From NCBI GenBank assembly GCA_003833135.1, contig QZLH01000099.1:23284-87283 (forward strand): a stretch of DNA of 64,000 nt, read 5' to 3'. The notes below the pieces were generated by a model, which searched no databases, was not told the DNA's origin, and was given only the letters and a program-made list of their open reading frames with translations. The stretch is from Oehlia diaphana. Lineage: Eukaryota > Glomeromycota > Glomeromycetes > Glomerales > Glomeraceae. Position numbers and translations under genes: made by a program. Positions 34,892 through 46,685 of this stretch are shown piece by piece. The number at the start of each line of letters is the position of its first letter. Positions within the stretch are counted from its first letter, which is position 1.

Positions 34892-37800
34892 CAGTGATGT
34901 GGTGGGACAATGTTTGGCTTAAATGATTTGGACTGGAACATTCTGGGACATTATCCAATGGTCTGTATCCCACTATATCCCAATCAATTAGTTGTCTATC
35001 GGACAAGTCCCACTTAAAAAATTTTCCTGTCCGGCTATCTGGCTGTCCAGTGTCCGAATGTCCAATTGTCTCACGTGGATGAAGATCAAACTTTTTTTAC
35101 CGATTATTTTTTTTTTTAAAAAAAAAATCTCTTTTCTTTTTACAATAAACAGTTCAGCATTTTATTTTTTTATTAAAAATATTAATTCTTACATTCTTTT
35201 TACATTTAATGAGTAATTATTTTATGAGATCATTAGACAATTTTTTTTAATTGATGTTGTTTAATGAAAACTACCAAATGAACTTTGTAAAAAATATAAA
35301 ATCTAATAACTGATAAAATTTTTATAATTAATTATTCATAGCTTTTAAAAAATCATTTTTTTACACTACAATACAACTTTTCGTCTTTTACAATGCCACC
35401 AATATCAGAATTATCAAACGATTATATTATTAAAACTAAAGAAAAACTCAATCAGAGTAATCTTAAAACGTACTGCAAATGTTGTATTGATGTATTAGAA
35501 GAAGAGGAAGGAAAACAAATTTGTTTTCCAAATAAAACAGATAGAATAGTACAATATTTGAAAAAAGTGCACTCATTTTCTCGCAGTAACAACACTTGAA
35601 AAAAGAGATGAAATTTTTTCATTATTAAAAAATAATGAAAAAGAATTAGAAAATAAATGACCATATAAGTATTAAATATTTTACTGTATATATTTTTTTT
35701 TAAAATTAATACTGATTTCAATTTCTTTATAACTTCGCATTTCAGTAATACAACTTCCACTTTTTCTGATTCTTCTAGAAAAGTTTCTTATAGACCACTT
35801 GATAATTTTATTGTTAGATCATTGTCAAAAGAAGATAAAAAAAAATTTAATATATTATTAATTCGATTAACAGTTTCTTGTGGATGGGCATTGCATTGGG
35901 TTAATAATCCTGAAGCAAAAGAACTATTTGAGTTTCTTAGTCCTTTCCTTAAACTTTCTAATCGTAAAACTCTTGAGGAAACAATTTTGAATGATACTAT
36001 TTCTGAAGCAGATGATGCAATGGAAATTGCATTAAGAGAAGATCCTGTAGGTATTACACTTATGTTTAATGGCTGGACAAATGTGAAGAGTAAACAGTTA
36101 TTAGGTGTAGTTTTAATGATGTCAGAGGGAAGACTTTTTGTATGGAAAGCAGCTGATATTAGCTCAGAAAGGGAAACACATTTTGAAGTGATAGAAAAAA
36201 CAGAAGCTATGATTGCTGATTTAGAAAAAAAAGTATTAATGTTTGTGCTGTTATAACAGATAGTGCGGGCACATATGCTGCATCCAGGTAATTTAATTAT
36301 AATAAAATTGTTTTTATTAAATATATGTATATTTTTTATACTCTTGGACGAAAATTAAGGATTTCAAATAAAAAAATAATTTTTTTGCCTTATTTTGCAC
36401 ACCAACTCAATCTTTGCATAGGCGAAGTATTTAAGGAATTAACTGATTTAAAAGTATCAATGAATCATGCAATCAAGCTCACAACTTACTTTAGAAATGC
36501 TAATAATAAGTTCTTCATAGCAAAATTACGTGATCAACAAAAAATTACTTATGGAAAATATTATACATTAGCAGTTTCAGGCGAAACTCGTTGGAACAGT
36601 TATTATGAAGTATGCACAGTGTTTTGAGAATTCAACAAGCTTTACAGGTAAATTTTACACCATTAATTAATAATGCAATTAATTAATTAAATTATTAATT
36701 ATTTTTTTATTGTACTTTTAAGATATTTGCAATTAATTACAAACCATCTCTTAATTAAACTTGAAGAAAGACAGGAGAAACTCCAACTATTTCACGTAAA
36801 ATTTTTGAAATTATTGATTCAACTACATTTTGGACTAATATAAATACAATTATAGAAATATTATATTCTTATTGTAAGTTTCTTAACATTCTTTAACAAG
36901 ATAAAGCATGCTTATTTCAGGTTATTCATAGTCTTGCATATCTTGCACAATTTTGGAATAATTATAAAGTTACTTAGCTTTCTGCAAAAATATTATTTTG
37001 ATTAGAAAAAAGGTGGAATGACTGGGAACAGTCACTTCTTTTGTTATCATATTTATTACATCCTGAATATCGTATGAGACAATTTAAAGATAATGTGAAT
37101 ATTAATTATACCACTTTTGGTAGATGGCTTATTTATTATTATCAAGTATGATCTGGAAAAGAATCAACTTGTATTTTACGTGAATTTGATGATTTTTGTT
37201 TGGAAAAATATCCTTTTGATAATAATACATATAAGCAATTTAATGGTGATATTTGGAGATACTGGTATTATGCAAAGGATTCCACTGATGAATTAGGGTT
37301 TGTTGCTTATAAATTATTTGGAATTTGCATAAATGCAGCTTCTGTTAAGTGTCTTTGGGGTTGTATGGGGTTTTTGCAATCAAATCAGAAAAATCGCTTA
37401 ATGGTAAATATTATTTTTGTGAAATTATACATACATTATATATACATATTTTAATATTAATAAATTTTTAGTCATCAAAGGCCCTTAATATGAGCAAATT
37501 AAGAGCAGATATTACATGAAAATATCGTGTCAAGTCTAATACTTCTATTCCAACTCCACTTAGTATAATAACAGATGTTGAAATGAATAACTAAATGATG
37601 AAAATTCCAATGAAAATTCTAATGAAAATTCGCATGAAAGTCCTAATGAAAGTCCTAATGAAAATTCCAATGATTTAGAAGAATCTGATAATGAAGAGAT
37701 AGATTTAAGTCATTTAACTGATTTAGAAAAAGAATTTGGTAATTATTTACAGGGATGGACAGAAATGTTAGAAGAAGAAACTCTCAAATTTCAAAATGAA

Positions 37801-38144
37801 GAAGATGAAATTAATGAAGTAAATGAAATAACAGTTAGTAATATTACTCATCCTGCAGTTGATACAAATGCCAAATGGGATTTAAATTCTCTTTTTAAAG
37901 AATTAGAATTACCATTTTAATAATAAAGTTTTGCTATTAATTGAATTATAAAATACTTTTAAATTAAATAATATTGTTATTTGTTAAATTGCAATAAAAA
38001 CCATAAATTTTAATATTTATTTTTTAATAAAATATATATCAAATATATATCAATATCCCGGATATTACCAAGTCTTTGTCCAAGGACGTGGACTGTCCCA
38101 AACTGTCCCGTCCATGGACATGTCCCATCCCAATTACAACACTG
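34892..38144 (+). mobile_element. Full-length hAT transposon with inactivated transposase
   Basis: Ends are CAGTGATGT (34892-) and ACAACACTG (-38144), with GGGACA/TGTCCC repeats inside both arms. Flanking octamers CCCTTAGC (34884-34891) and CTCTTAGC (38145-38152) match at 7 of 8. The plus-strand transposase in the middle is frameshifted. Element length (3253 bp) is normal for hAT. The subterminal arms are rich in GTCC/GGAC (for example 35005-35075 and 38060-38125). Confidence 0.85.
35393..37920 (+). pseudogene. hAT transposase, broken by frameshifts and stops
   Basis: It begins MPPISELSND with a Cys-rich finger (YCKCCIDVLEEE) and stops at 35597-35599. The next block (about 35822-36256) contains NGWTNVKSKQLLGVVLMM. 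It is followed after a frameshift by ITDSAGTYAAS and then PYFAHQLNLCIGEVF, the hAT catalytic-core signatures. ETRWNSYYE appears at about 36580-36607. The C-terminal part (37200-37400) contains INAASVKCLWGCMGFLQSNQ in place of the usual 'A-S-ER' motif. A 15-bp-repeat Asn/Glu/Ser tail precedes the stop at 37918-37920. At least four disruptions are visible. Confidence 0.82.
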
Positions 38145-38584
38145 CTCTTAGCAAGTACTTCACATGGGATAATATTAACATATTTCACCTCGATAGATCA
38201 GTATTTATAGTATAGTTTGTCCTAACATTATTTACAAATACTAGAGACTTTTACATATTCTCATAAACAATCAAAAAAAACCTGTTTCCACCTCTTATTT
38301 AACTCAACATAATAACAAATTCAATAAATAAAAAAATAACAAATAAATTCATTAAACTATTTTATCCGCATGAATATTATACAAAAAATGATGATGAAAG
38401 CTTAATTTTAACAGCACTTTCTTTTATTTGAACAAAGATAGATAAAAAATTGATTCGTATACTTTTAAATAAGATAGAGTAAGAATGTCATATAAAAAAA
38501 ATAAGTCATATATATTTTGAGTTGGAGAAATCATTGTCAAATTTTACATTTATTGATAAGGTATATAATAATTTTCTATTCATT

Positions 38585-38770
38585 TTTCAGTTTTGGATAA
38601 CTTTGACCACTTTTTTTTCGTCTTTGAACAACTTTGTCCATTTTTTTCATTTTTGGACAACTTTGTCTACTTTTTTATTTGCTTTTTTTTTTGTCTTTAT
38701 CTGCTTTGCTACTTTTTTTTGCCTCTAGACAACTTTATTCACCTTTTTTCATCTTTTTTTTATTCCTGAA
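38585..38770. repeat. Low-complexity tandem repeat, unit about 35 bp
   Basis: About five degenerate units of 'ttttggacaactttgtccactttttttcat'. They lie in a putative intron of the preceding remnant. The inner TGGACAACTTTGTCCA motif is close to palindromic. Confidence 0.7.
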
Positions 38771-38953
38771 CAACTGTAATCTTATTTTAATTTTATTTAT
38801 TTTTTCAGGATAATCTAACTGAACTTCAGCATTATAAGTCTCTATATGAATCATATAAGAATCTCAATGTTAGATTAGAAGTAAAGTATAAGAATGATAT
38901 TTAATTTTTAATTTATAAAATTTATATCTTACCTTTTTTTGTTAATTTCTAAT

Positions 38954-39246
38954 AATAGAACTAGTGTTCCGCACAAATCGATTTGTGACATGGTGTGACC
39001 CTGATTGCTCCTGAGTAATAAAAACGTATTTTGCGAATAACTTTTGATCTAGTAGTCCGATTTCAATGATCATTTTTTTATTTTGATCAGGGTAACGAGA
39101 CTTATCGATTACAAAAAAGATCATCGAATTTGGATCACTAGATCTTGAGATAATAATTTTTGGAAGTCGAATTGAGTCTGAATTGAGTCTGAATTGAATC
39201 GAATTTCAAAGGAGAAATTTGATTCGTGCGGAACACTAAATAGAAC
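38954..39246. mobile_element. 277-bp hAT MITE with perfect 8-bp target duplication
   Basis: The element is 38962-39238. Ends TAGTGTTCCGCACAAATC and, reversed, TAGTGTTCCGCACGAATC differ at one position in 18. The flanking octamer AATAGAAC is identical at 38954-38961 and 39239-39246. No ORF is present. A GAATTGAGTCT direct repeat lies near the right end. The TAGTGTTCC terminus is shared with the 29316-30052 element. Confidence 0.93.
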
Positions 39247-39587
39247 AAATTGCAAAAGTATTTTACTTTAGTAATGGTAAAAAACACACATTTAAGTAAT
39301 ACAGCTGATACAACTAATACTGATTATAATGTTGATGAACTCTTAAAACAATTGTTAAATTATTCAATACCTGAACATTCCTTCTTTAAATCTTCTACAT
39401 CAACTTCTTACTAATCATTATATCTTGAGTCTAATAACTCAGAACTTGCTTACATTATAAACTGTAATTTGGCAAATGACAATGAACAACCTTATAATTT
39501 TGAATACAGCAGAAAATATTTGGACAAATTTAAATTTACAATATATTAAAAAATTTGGCAACCAAAATCACATAAAAGATAATATTA

Positions 39588-40916
39588 TATCAGGAAATTT
39601 GTTTAAGCGTAATTTAATGTAATATTTTGGAGGTGATGTAAAATTTCAAAATATTATACTAAAAATGTAATTTTATAAAAGTTTACGCTCTTAAATTTGA
39701 ATAATTATAGTAATTTGATAATATCTCACTATCTACTGATCTAATTAACTGAAGACAATCTATAACTCATTAGAATCAGCTCATTAAGATAAGTAAAATC
39801 ACATATTTACATTTAATAGAATACTTTATAGTATGCAATAAAGTTTTAAATTAATAGAAAGTTGTCATTTATTGAACGTAGAGATGCAATTTTACTACCA
39901 TTCTATTCGTCTTGATGAGCTAATTCCAATTAGCTATAGATCGTCTTAATTGGATCAGTAAATAGTAAGATATTATTAAATTACTATAATTATTCAAATT
40001 TAAGAGTGTAAACTTCTGTAATATTAATGCGTGTTCTGTCTCTGAACCAGTGAAAACTACTAATAAATTTCAGGAAACTGGTCTTACAAATTAATTATCA
40101 CTTAAATGGCTTTTGAGCTGATTTGCCCCAAATTTTTTTTTTTTAAGTGTTATATAATAATGTTCTGAGTATATTGAATAATAAATTTGTATTGTCAAAT
40201 ATTGATATTACAAGTTTGATCAACATATACTTGCCATTTAAGGTTACGTTATTATATAAATTGATGATATTACTTAAATAGTAACCAGCCAAATTTGTAT
40301 TACAACTCGGCTGAAAAATAGTGTAACCAATTGCTTAAAACCTAAGGAATTAAGATCCATCAAAAATTTTACATTGAACGATTAGTTAAAAATTTTTTTC
40401 TTTAGCAACACTGGATTCTGAACTATAAAAATGCTATAATTATTTAATACAAGAGGTGGGACAATCACAAAATTGATATTTTTTTATTAAAATATTATTT
40501 ATATGCTGATAAATAATTTATTTAAAGGTTATAAACAAGAAAAAACAAAAAAAAGTATTAAAATTATTTATTTCTGCTATTAAACACAGGTTGTCTAACT
40601 TTATTGTACTATATTTTGCTTATATTGAGCGGTGTATCTAGTAATTTTGAATAGTTGATACTTTTGGAATGCCAGTTCTTTTAAACTACTTTTCTCTACT
40701 AATTTGTAAATTCATTTCACATTTCCTGAGTGCTATATCTATTGCTCTTATTTGAATTTCCCACTAAATTAATTTGCAAAATAATTCCCAAAATGTATTA
40801 GTAGATTTTACTGGTTTGGAGATGGATCACAAATTAAGTTTTTAGTGTAATATTTCAAAATTTTATACCACCTCTGAAATATTACATTAAATTATGTCTA
40901 AACAAATTTCCTGATA
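39588..40916. mobile_element. TA-flanked inverted-repeat element (about 1.3 kb) with a nested element
   Basis: The left arm starting TCAGGAAATTTGTTTAAGC (39590-) is mirrored by the right arm ending at 40914. About 75 bp of each arm pair up with few mismatches, and TA lies just outside both ends. Size and TA flanks suggest a Tc1/mariner-type element, but no transposase remnant was recognised, so it may be non-autonomous. It contains the smaller fold-back 39675-40018. Confidence 0.65.
39675..40018. mobile_element. 344-bp fold-back MITE nested in the TA-flanked element
   Basis: Arms of about 115 bp are inverted copies of each other: AAGTTTACGCTCTTAAATTT at the left against the reverse of AAATTTAAGAGTGTAAACTT at the right. 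They continue through 'gaataattatagtaattt.ataatatc'. TA dinucleotides abut both ends (39673-39674 and 40019-40020). The centre is only about 110 bp, so the whole unit could form a long hairpin. Confidence 0.85.
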
Positions 40917-42020
40917 TAGCTTCTCTGGAAAATTGTGCACCTGAATACTGTAGTTCTTTGATATCTGGTCTTGTAGGTAAAGCATGAGCAATTTTTGAGT
41001 ATCGCATTTTTGTGTATATGATTTGTATTCAATAATAGGTAATATCTTTTTATATGTATAAAAAAATAAAATTATTCCTAAATAGCACTTACAATAAGTC
41101 ATTAATAGCACTTTTAGTATCCTCTTTATCTCAGTCATAGTATGACTCTGTAATTAATATAATACTTGTTAGAAGTAATGCCGTATTCAGGTAAATCCTC
41201 TATGCCATAGTCGGGTAACTCCTCTATTTCATGTATAAGCATATCCCAATCATACTTATCTGTCTATATACTCAGCCTATAACTCTTTGACTGCATTAAA
41301 TAGTTCATTGAATGCGGTATCCTGTGCTTCTTTCCAAGGATGTTTTTTAGGTTCTGGGTTAGGTTCTGGGTTAGGCTTAGTGGCAGATGTAGAGGATTCT
41401 GCAGGAGTCTTGAGTTGTTTCTCAGGAATTGGATCCACAGTTGTAGAATCTGAGTTAGATAGCATATCTTCTAAGATGTTATAGTTATCATCTGCTTCAG
41501 GTGTAGACTCCTTAGCAGGTGGGTTATCTTTTTGGTCAGGTTCCTCATCAGATAGATAACAGTTTGAATTATAATTAAATTTGAGATTGGAATTGAGCTA
41601 AAATTATTTGAAGATTTTTAATCCAAAAGTAATGTAAATGATGGCTTAAAATTACTAAAATTTAAATATAACCATAATTTTGTCATAACATCATTAATTA
41701 AAACTTTTCTCTTTAGCAACATCAGATTTCAGGTCCTAACCCTTAAAAATGCATAGATGTTGAATTTGGCCAGAGATACAACAGTTACAAAGACTATATT
41801 AAAATATTATTATATTTTTAAACATTTCAAACATTTCTATTTAAAAAAATTTTGATAAATTTGCACAAAAAAATTATTTAAGAAATAATTGATCCGCTAT
41901 AATAGTTCCCCGATATGTATTATTACCTTTCACTGGTTCTGAGGCGAATCATGAATTAATTTTAACAAGATTTCCTTTTGTTGCTTTCAATATAATTTTA
42001 GAAGGAATTTGTCGAACTTT
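40380..42020. repeat. Two diverged direct copies of an unrecognised repeat
   Basis: Segments 40380-40500 and 41695-41830 share 'ttaattaaaa.ttttctctttagcaacat' followed by a similar '.taaaaatgc.ta' block. Segments 40795-40860 and 41905-41965 share 'atgtattagta..ttttactggtt..gag..g.atca.aaatta'. The order is conserved, so this looks like a duplicated unit rather than chance. Gene 41277-41600 sits between the matched blocks. Confidence 0.5.
41277..41600 (-). CDS. Acidic, Pro-rich C-terminal exon of an unrecognised gene
   Basis: A minus-strand frame is open from a TTTTAG acceptor (about 41600) to a TAG at 41279-41277. It gives about 107 residues: an acidic/Pro segment (EEPDQKDNPPAKESTPEADD), then LEDMLSNSDS and PNPEPNPEPKKHPWKEAQD. 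The last segment, TAFNELFNAVKEL, looks like a short helix. Codon use and composition look like real protein. Any upstream exon would lie within the repeat region beyond 41600 and was not found, so this may be a gene fragment. Function unknown. Confidence 0.42.
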
Positions 42021-42502
42021 GAGGATTCTTAAAATAGGAAATGAAATTATCTGGCTAATTTATTGTGAAGATTTTTACAGCAATGTGTAATAAATTAAGT
42101 GGGAAATTTTAATGTCATGCTCCAAAGATTTTGATGCGTTTAAAATAGAGAGTTTGAATAAAGAAACTGTAACTATTAGGTTTCAAAATTAGTTTATTAT
42201 TCAATCAGAGAAAGTAATATGTAACACAAAAAACACAAAAAGCAAAATAATAATAAAAAACTCGAGAATAAGTTACGTGCAATGCTTATTTTGATCTTAT
42301 AAAACAGTTTTTATTACATTTTTTTCGTAAAGTAATTCATTAGAGAAAAAAATAAGTTTGGAGTAGCAGATGTTTCAAGGGAGGAATAAAGCATAAAATA
42401 TGCCTGCCCACCTCTAGACGTTTGCAATGCAATAATGGCAGTTTCTTCCCGCTACTCCATATTACCTATTGGTAATTTTGATAATACTACTGCTATTACT
42501 AA

Positions 42503-42715
42503 CTACACTCTCGGTTCCCTCCCCTCTTTCTCGATCCATGATATGATTTTATCTATTGATGTCTTTCTTGGAATTCTTTGATGTCGATAGAAACTGGCCA
42601 ATGTACCAGGACTAAGGCCGATTTCTGCAGATAATACGGCGTACATTTGTGAAGGAGAACGCTTCTCTTTTTTTCTTCTCTGGTCGAAAATTGCAGTGAA
42701 TTCGACCCAATACAT
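42503..42715 (-). CDS. Small protein with a helix-turn-helix-like fold
   Basis: The 70-aa product runs MYWVEFTAIFDQRRKKEKRS followed by QMYAVLSAEIGLSPGTLASF, then RIPRKTSIDKIISWIEKEG. The central part has the helix-turn-helix spacing of a Cro-like DNA-binding or adaptor domain, flanked by a basic patch. The frame stays open for about 25 codons upstream of this ATG (FKYSEYSEETE), so an upstream exon or earlier start is possible. The overlapping frame at 42753-42553 is considered a shadow. Its exact role is unknown. Confidence 0.55.
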   Translation of the reverse strand: MYWVEFTAIFDQRRKKEKRSPSQMYAVLSAEIGLSPGTLASFYRHQRIPRKTSIDKIISWIEKEGREPRV

Positions 42716-43094
42716 CTCAGTCTCTTCACTGTACTCGGAATATTTAAACGCATTAACTTGTATAATTAATTTTATGTTTATAGTTTCACTTTATTAAATT
42801 GAAACTAGCATAATCGGGTGCTGAAGAAAAAGGACAAGCATTTGACACTAATATAATTGCAATAGCGAACGAAGTAAATCCTTTCAATGTAATACATCAT
42901 ATAATAAATTGTCTTAATACCAATATAAATATTCCGTCAAATTTTAGCGCCATGATTCCGTAATTACGGTTCTGTGTGATTTTTATACTCATTTTTCACA
43001 TATATCCATCTTCAAAATTAATTAAAAGAAATTTTGTTTTCAATACAGTTTATAAAAATAACAACCGATAAAAATAATAATAACTTTATCTAGA

Positions 43095-43640
43095 TTAAAT
43101 TTTGTCAACACTTTCCCATATCTGTTTAGAAATTAAATCATCCACCTTCCAAATTCCAGAAGAACCTTTACTTTTAATAGGATTATCTAAAACTTTAACA
43201 TCATCAATCATCCAACAATAATGCTTTGTTTTACATGTACCATCATCATCCTCCATGCTCTTCCAAACGTTATCATCCGGCACGTCTTTAGCTTCTACAC
43301 AATTAAAAAATTTTGCTAATCCAATAATTTTACCACAATTTTGTTTCATCACTTCCACGCTAGGTAAATCCGACCAACATTGATACTTTATTATAGCACA
43401 GGTCGAATCTTTTGGTTCAAGATTACGTTTTGATTGTGAAACGTGAATTGCTATCCAGATTCCATCATTAGTTTTAGAATTAGATGCAGAGATCAACTGT
43501 TGAATGTCTAAATAATATGTTCTATTTTCTAAACGTTTTGGACCATGAATTATACATGTTGCAAAAGGTTCTTGTATTGTAAGTGCGTAAAGTGTCGGAA
43601 TTTTTAAGGAGAGCGAAGATTTCGAAGAAGAGCTTGCCAT
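43095..43640 (-). CDS. ASCH-domain (PUA-like) protein
   Basis: A single-exon 181-aa protein. The N-terminal ASCH signature is clear: ALTIQEPFATCIIHGPKRLE (about residues 19-38), then NRTYY, then IWIAIHVSQS and, later, GKIIGLAKFFNC. ASCH domains share the PUA-like beta-barrel and are thought to bind RNA or nucleotides; some members are involved in RNA modification or coactivator complexes. There is no signal peptide or membrane segment, so it is probably soluble. The gene is divergent from the NAT9-like gene, with ATGs 150 bp apart. The substrate cannot be inferred from sequence. Confidence 0.8.
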   Translation of the reverse strand: MASSSSKSSLSLKIPTLYALTIQEPFATCIIHGPKRLENRTYYLDIQQLISASNSKTNDGIWIAIHVSQSKRNLEPKDSTCAIIKYQCWSDLPSVEVMKQNCGKIIGLAKFFNCVEAKDVPDDNVWKSMEDDDGTCKTKHYCWMIDDVKVLDNPIKSKGSSGIWKVDDLISKQIWESVDKI

Positions 43641-43790
43641 TTTGTTAACACACTAATTTTTGGAGGAATACTTTCGTGGTAGTAATTGATAGTATAACAA
43701 AATCTACCAAATAACGTAATTATAACTGTCGCAAGATCCTCGATCTGCATATATAAAAGGGACAGCATGCCAATCTTTAAATTTTACAAT
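43641..43790. promoter_or_regulatory. Shared divergent promoter of the ASCH and NAT9-like genes
   Basis: This 150-bp interval separates the two start codons. A TATA-like ATATATAAAAGG lies at about 43750-43761, roughly 30-40 bp before the NAT9-like ATG, implying a very short leader. The compact spacing suggests co-regulation, which is an inference. Confidence 0.5.
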
Positions 43791-44800
<1,010 letters not shown>

Positions 44801-46685
44801 AGAATTAGGATGAGGATATTGAAAAGATATAATATAATAAGTGTAGTATGTATATAATGTATATCTTTTTTGTTATCTTTCGATAAAAAGACTGATCCAA
44901 TTAAAAGTATCGATTTTTAAATTTTAATGAACTTTTTGAATGCAATAACCTGATAGAGAGATGAGAGTGATTTTATTAAGTATTTATACTAACCTCAGAA
45001 GAATACTCACTGCCCAGTTAAGTATGATCGCTCGTTAAGATGCTAGCATCAGCGACAACTTATAAATTCAAAGGTATAAACAATTGGAATTAAACAAATT
45101 CTATTTTGAAAAAAAAAATAATGGATCGATACATATAATCATAACAATCGTAGGCATTAAAGTGATTATTTGGAGAGCTAAACCAGCTAATAGTATTAGA
45201 TCAATTTGATTAGACAATTTACGGATAGAAGCAATTAAATAGATTCTATTTGAAAAAAATAATGGATCGATACAGCAATGGTAGAGCTAATGTATTAGAT
45301 TCGATTTGATTGGACAATTTTACAGATCGACTTTAAAAATTGACCAGAAATTTGAAACAGAATAGATTCTTCGAAATTTTAATCCCCCTTACACACTATA
45401 GATTCAAGCCTTTGTTAAATTTGTGAAAAATTACATTTTTGGTAAATAAATCTCTCAATCCTTCTTAACATACCATATATATTACTAATTTTTTTTATTG
45501 ACTTACAAATATTTTTATAGATAAATATAAAAGGTAATTTGAGCTCGACGCATTTATTATTCTAATTGGCCGAAAATGATCTCTTGAACTTCATTATGTA
45601 GAACCAAAATAAACAATCTATTTGCCCAATCACAAGTCATGATAGACTTACCTAAATAAGAGCTTTTACTAAACTACAATAGAGCGAAATCTACTGCGCC
45701 TTATTTATCGTTATTTATATGCAAAATCTTTCTTTTACAAAATTCATTCTTTTTTTCGATTAAATCTTATGTAAGCAAAGGTTTTATCCCTTTTTATACC
45801 TTTGACAAAACTAAAATGGGTAATGCAATTCATTTATAGATGCTTATTAGGCTCATTTATATTCGGTGAAAAATTCCGTCAATTCCCATATTAATAATAA
45901 TAATAATGAGTTTATAATAAAATTCTGAAAATGGATTTCATTGATTTATTCATTTATAGAAAAAGTAATGTAAATTACAATTATCTTGTGCTTCCTTAAA
46001 ATTGATCACGAGCTGACTTTATTGGTTAATATCGTATTACATTATGAATGTTCTATGATTCTATCGATAAAATTATACTTTTTTGGTATTTCCTTTTTAT
46101 CTCAATATGAGCCTCTAAATGAAAACCAAAATTTTCATAGGGTGCGATTTATTTATATTTTTTGGTACTTACCAAATTAAGTATTTTATTGTAATGAATT
46201 CTAAATTTATCCTTCAGCCCAATTTTAAATTTCCTTTTATAACGGTAAGAGTTCAAATATAAATATTTCAACTTTATTTATACATGATCTCTTACAGCTT
46301 TTCCTTGTTTACAAATATGTAAATTAAAAAAGGAAATCAATAACTTACAATAAGTTTATAAACCAACTCTTTTTCTTTTTTCCTTGTTCATATTTCATTG
46401 ATCCGTCTCCAAATTTTCCGTATCTGGAAATTTTTAAAAGAACTTTAAGGCTGACCTTTGATATGTAAATATCTCGTGTCTATTTTTCAAATATTTATTT
46501 ATGATAATTATGATCTGATTGACTTTAATTTTTTCTTTTTTTCTTTTTTTTTTCTCATTGTTGATTTTTGTTATCACGATAATTAAATTTTTTCTTGGTT
46601 TTTTTTTTTTATTTTATTTTTTATATATATATACATATATTGTATTTAGTCATTATCAAATTAGAACAATCAATCATATTAGAAG
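44801..46685. other. Intergenic region with a small duplication
   Basis: No gene supported. Two related units at about 45080-45225 and 45228-45345 share 'attaaa..attctatttgaaaaaaataatggatcgatac' and 'gattagacaattt.acgga'. The rest is AT-rich; the ORF near 45986 has no protein-like character. The last part (46500-46680) is T-rich and holds a TATATATATATACATATAT stretch about 45 bp before the next gene's ATG. Confidence 0.5.

Larger units (their letters stand above)
38510..39548 (+). pseudogene. Unrecognised gene remnant split by a MITE
   Basis: Coding-like pieces with plausible splice signals occur in order. LEKSLSNFTFIDK precedes a GTATAT donor (about 38560). A TTTTTTCAG acceptor leads into DNLTELQHYKSLYESYKNLN (38810-38880), which is heptad-like and may be a coiled coil, then a GTAAAG donor. 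The putative intron contains the MITE 38962-39238. DYNVDELLKQLLNYSIPEH follows (about 39330-39380), ending SFFKSSTSTSY-stop, then a further open stretch up to 39548 (SNNSELAYIINCNLANDNEQ). No protein family is recognised. Confidence 0.35.

Noticed and set aside
34992..35216. 74-aa ORF near the left end of the second hAT
   Set aside because: It starts in the GTCC-rich subterminal arm and runs into poly-A; no protein-like features.
42553..42753. Alternative 66-aa ORF overlapping the HTH protein
   Set aside because: The other frame gives the helix-turn-helix-like protein with better composition; this one is Ser/Leu/His-rich and looks like a shadow.
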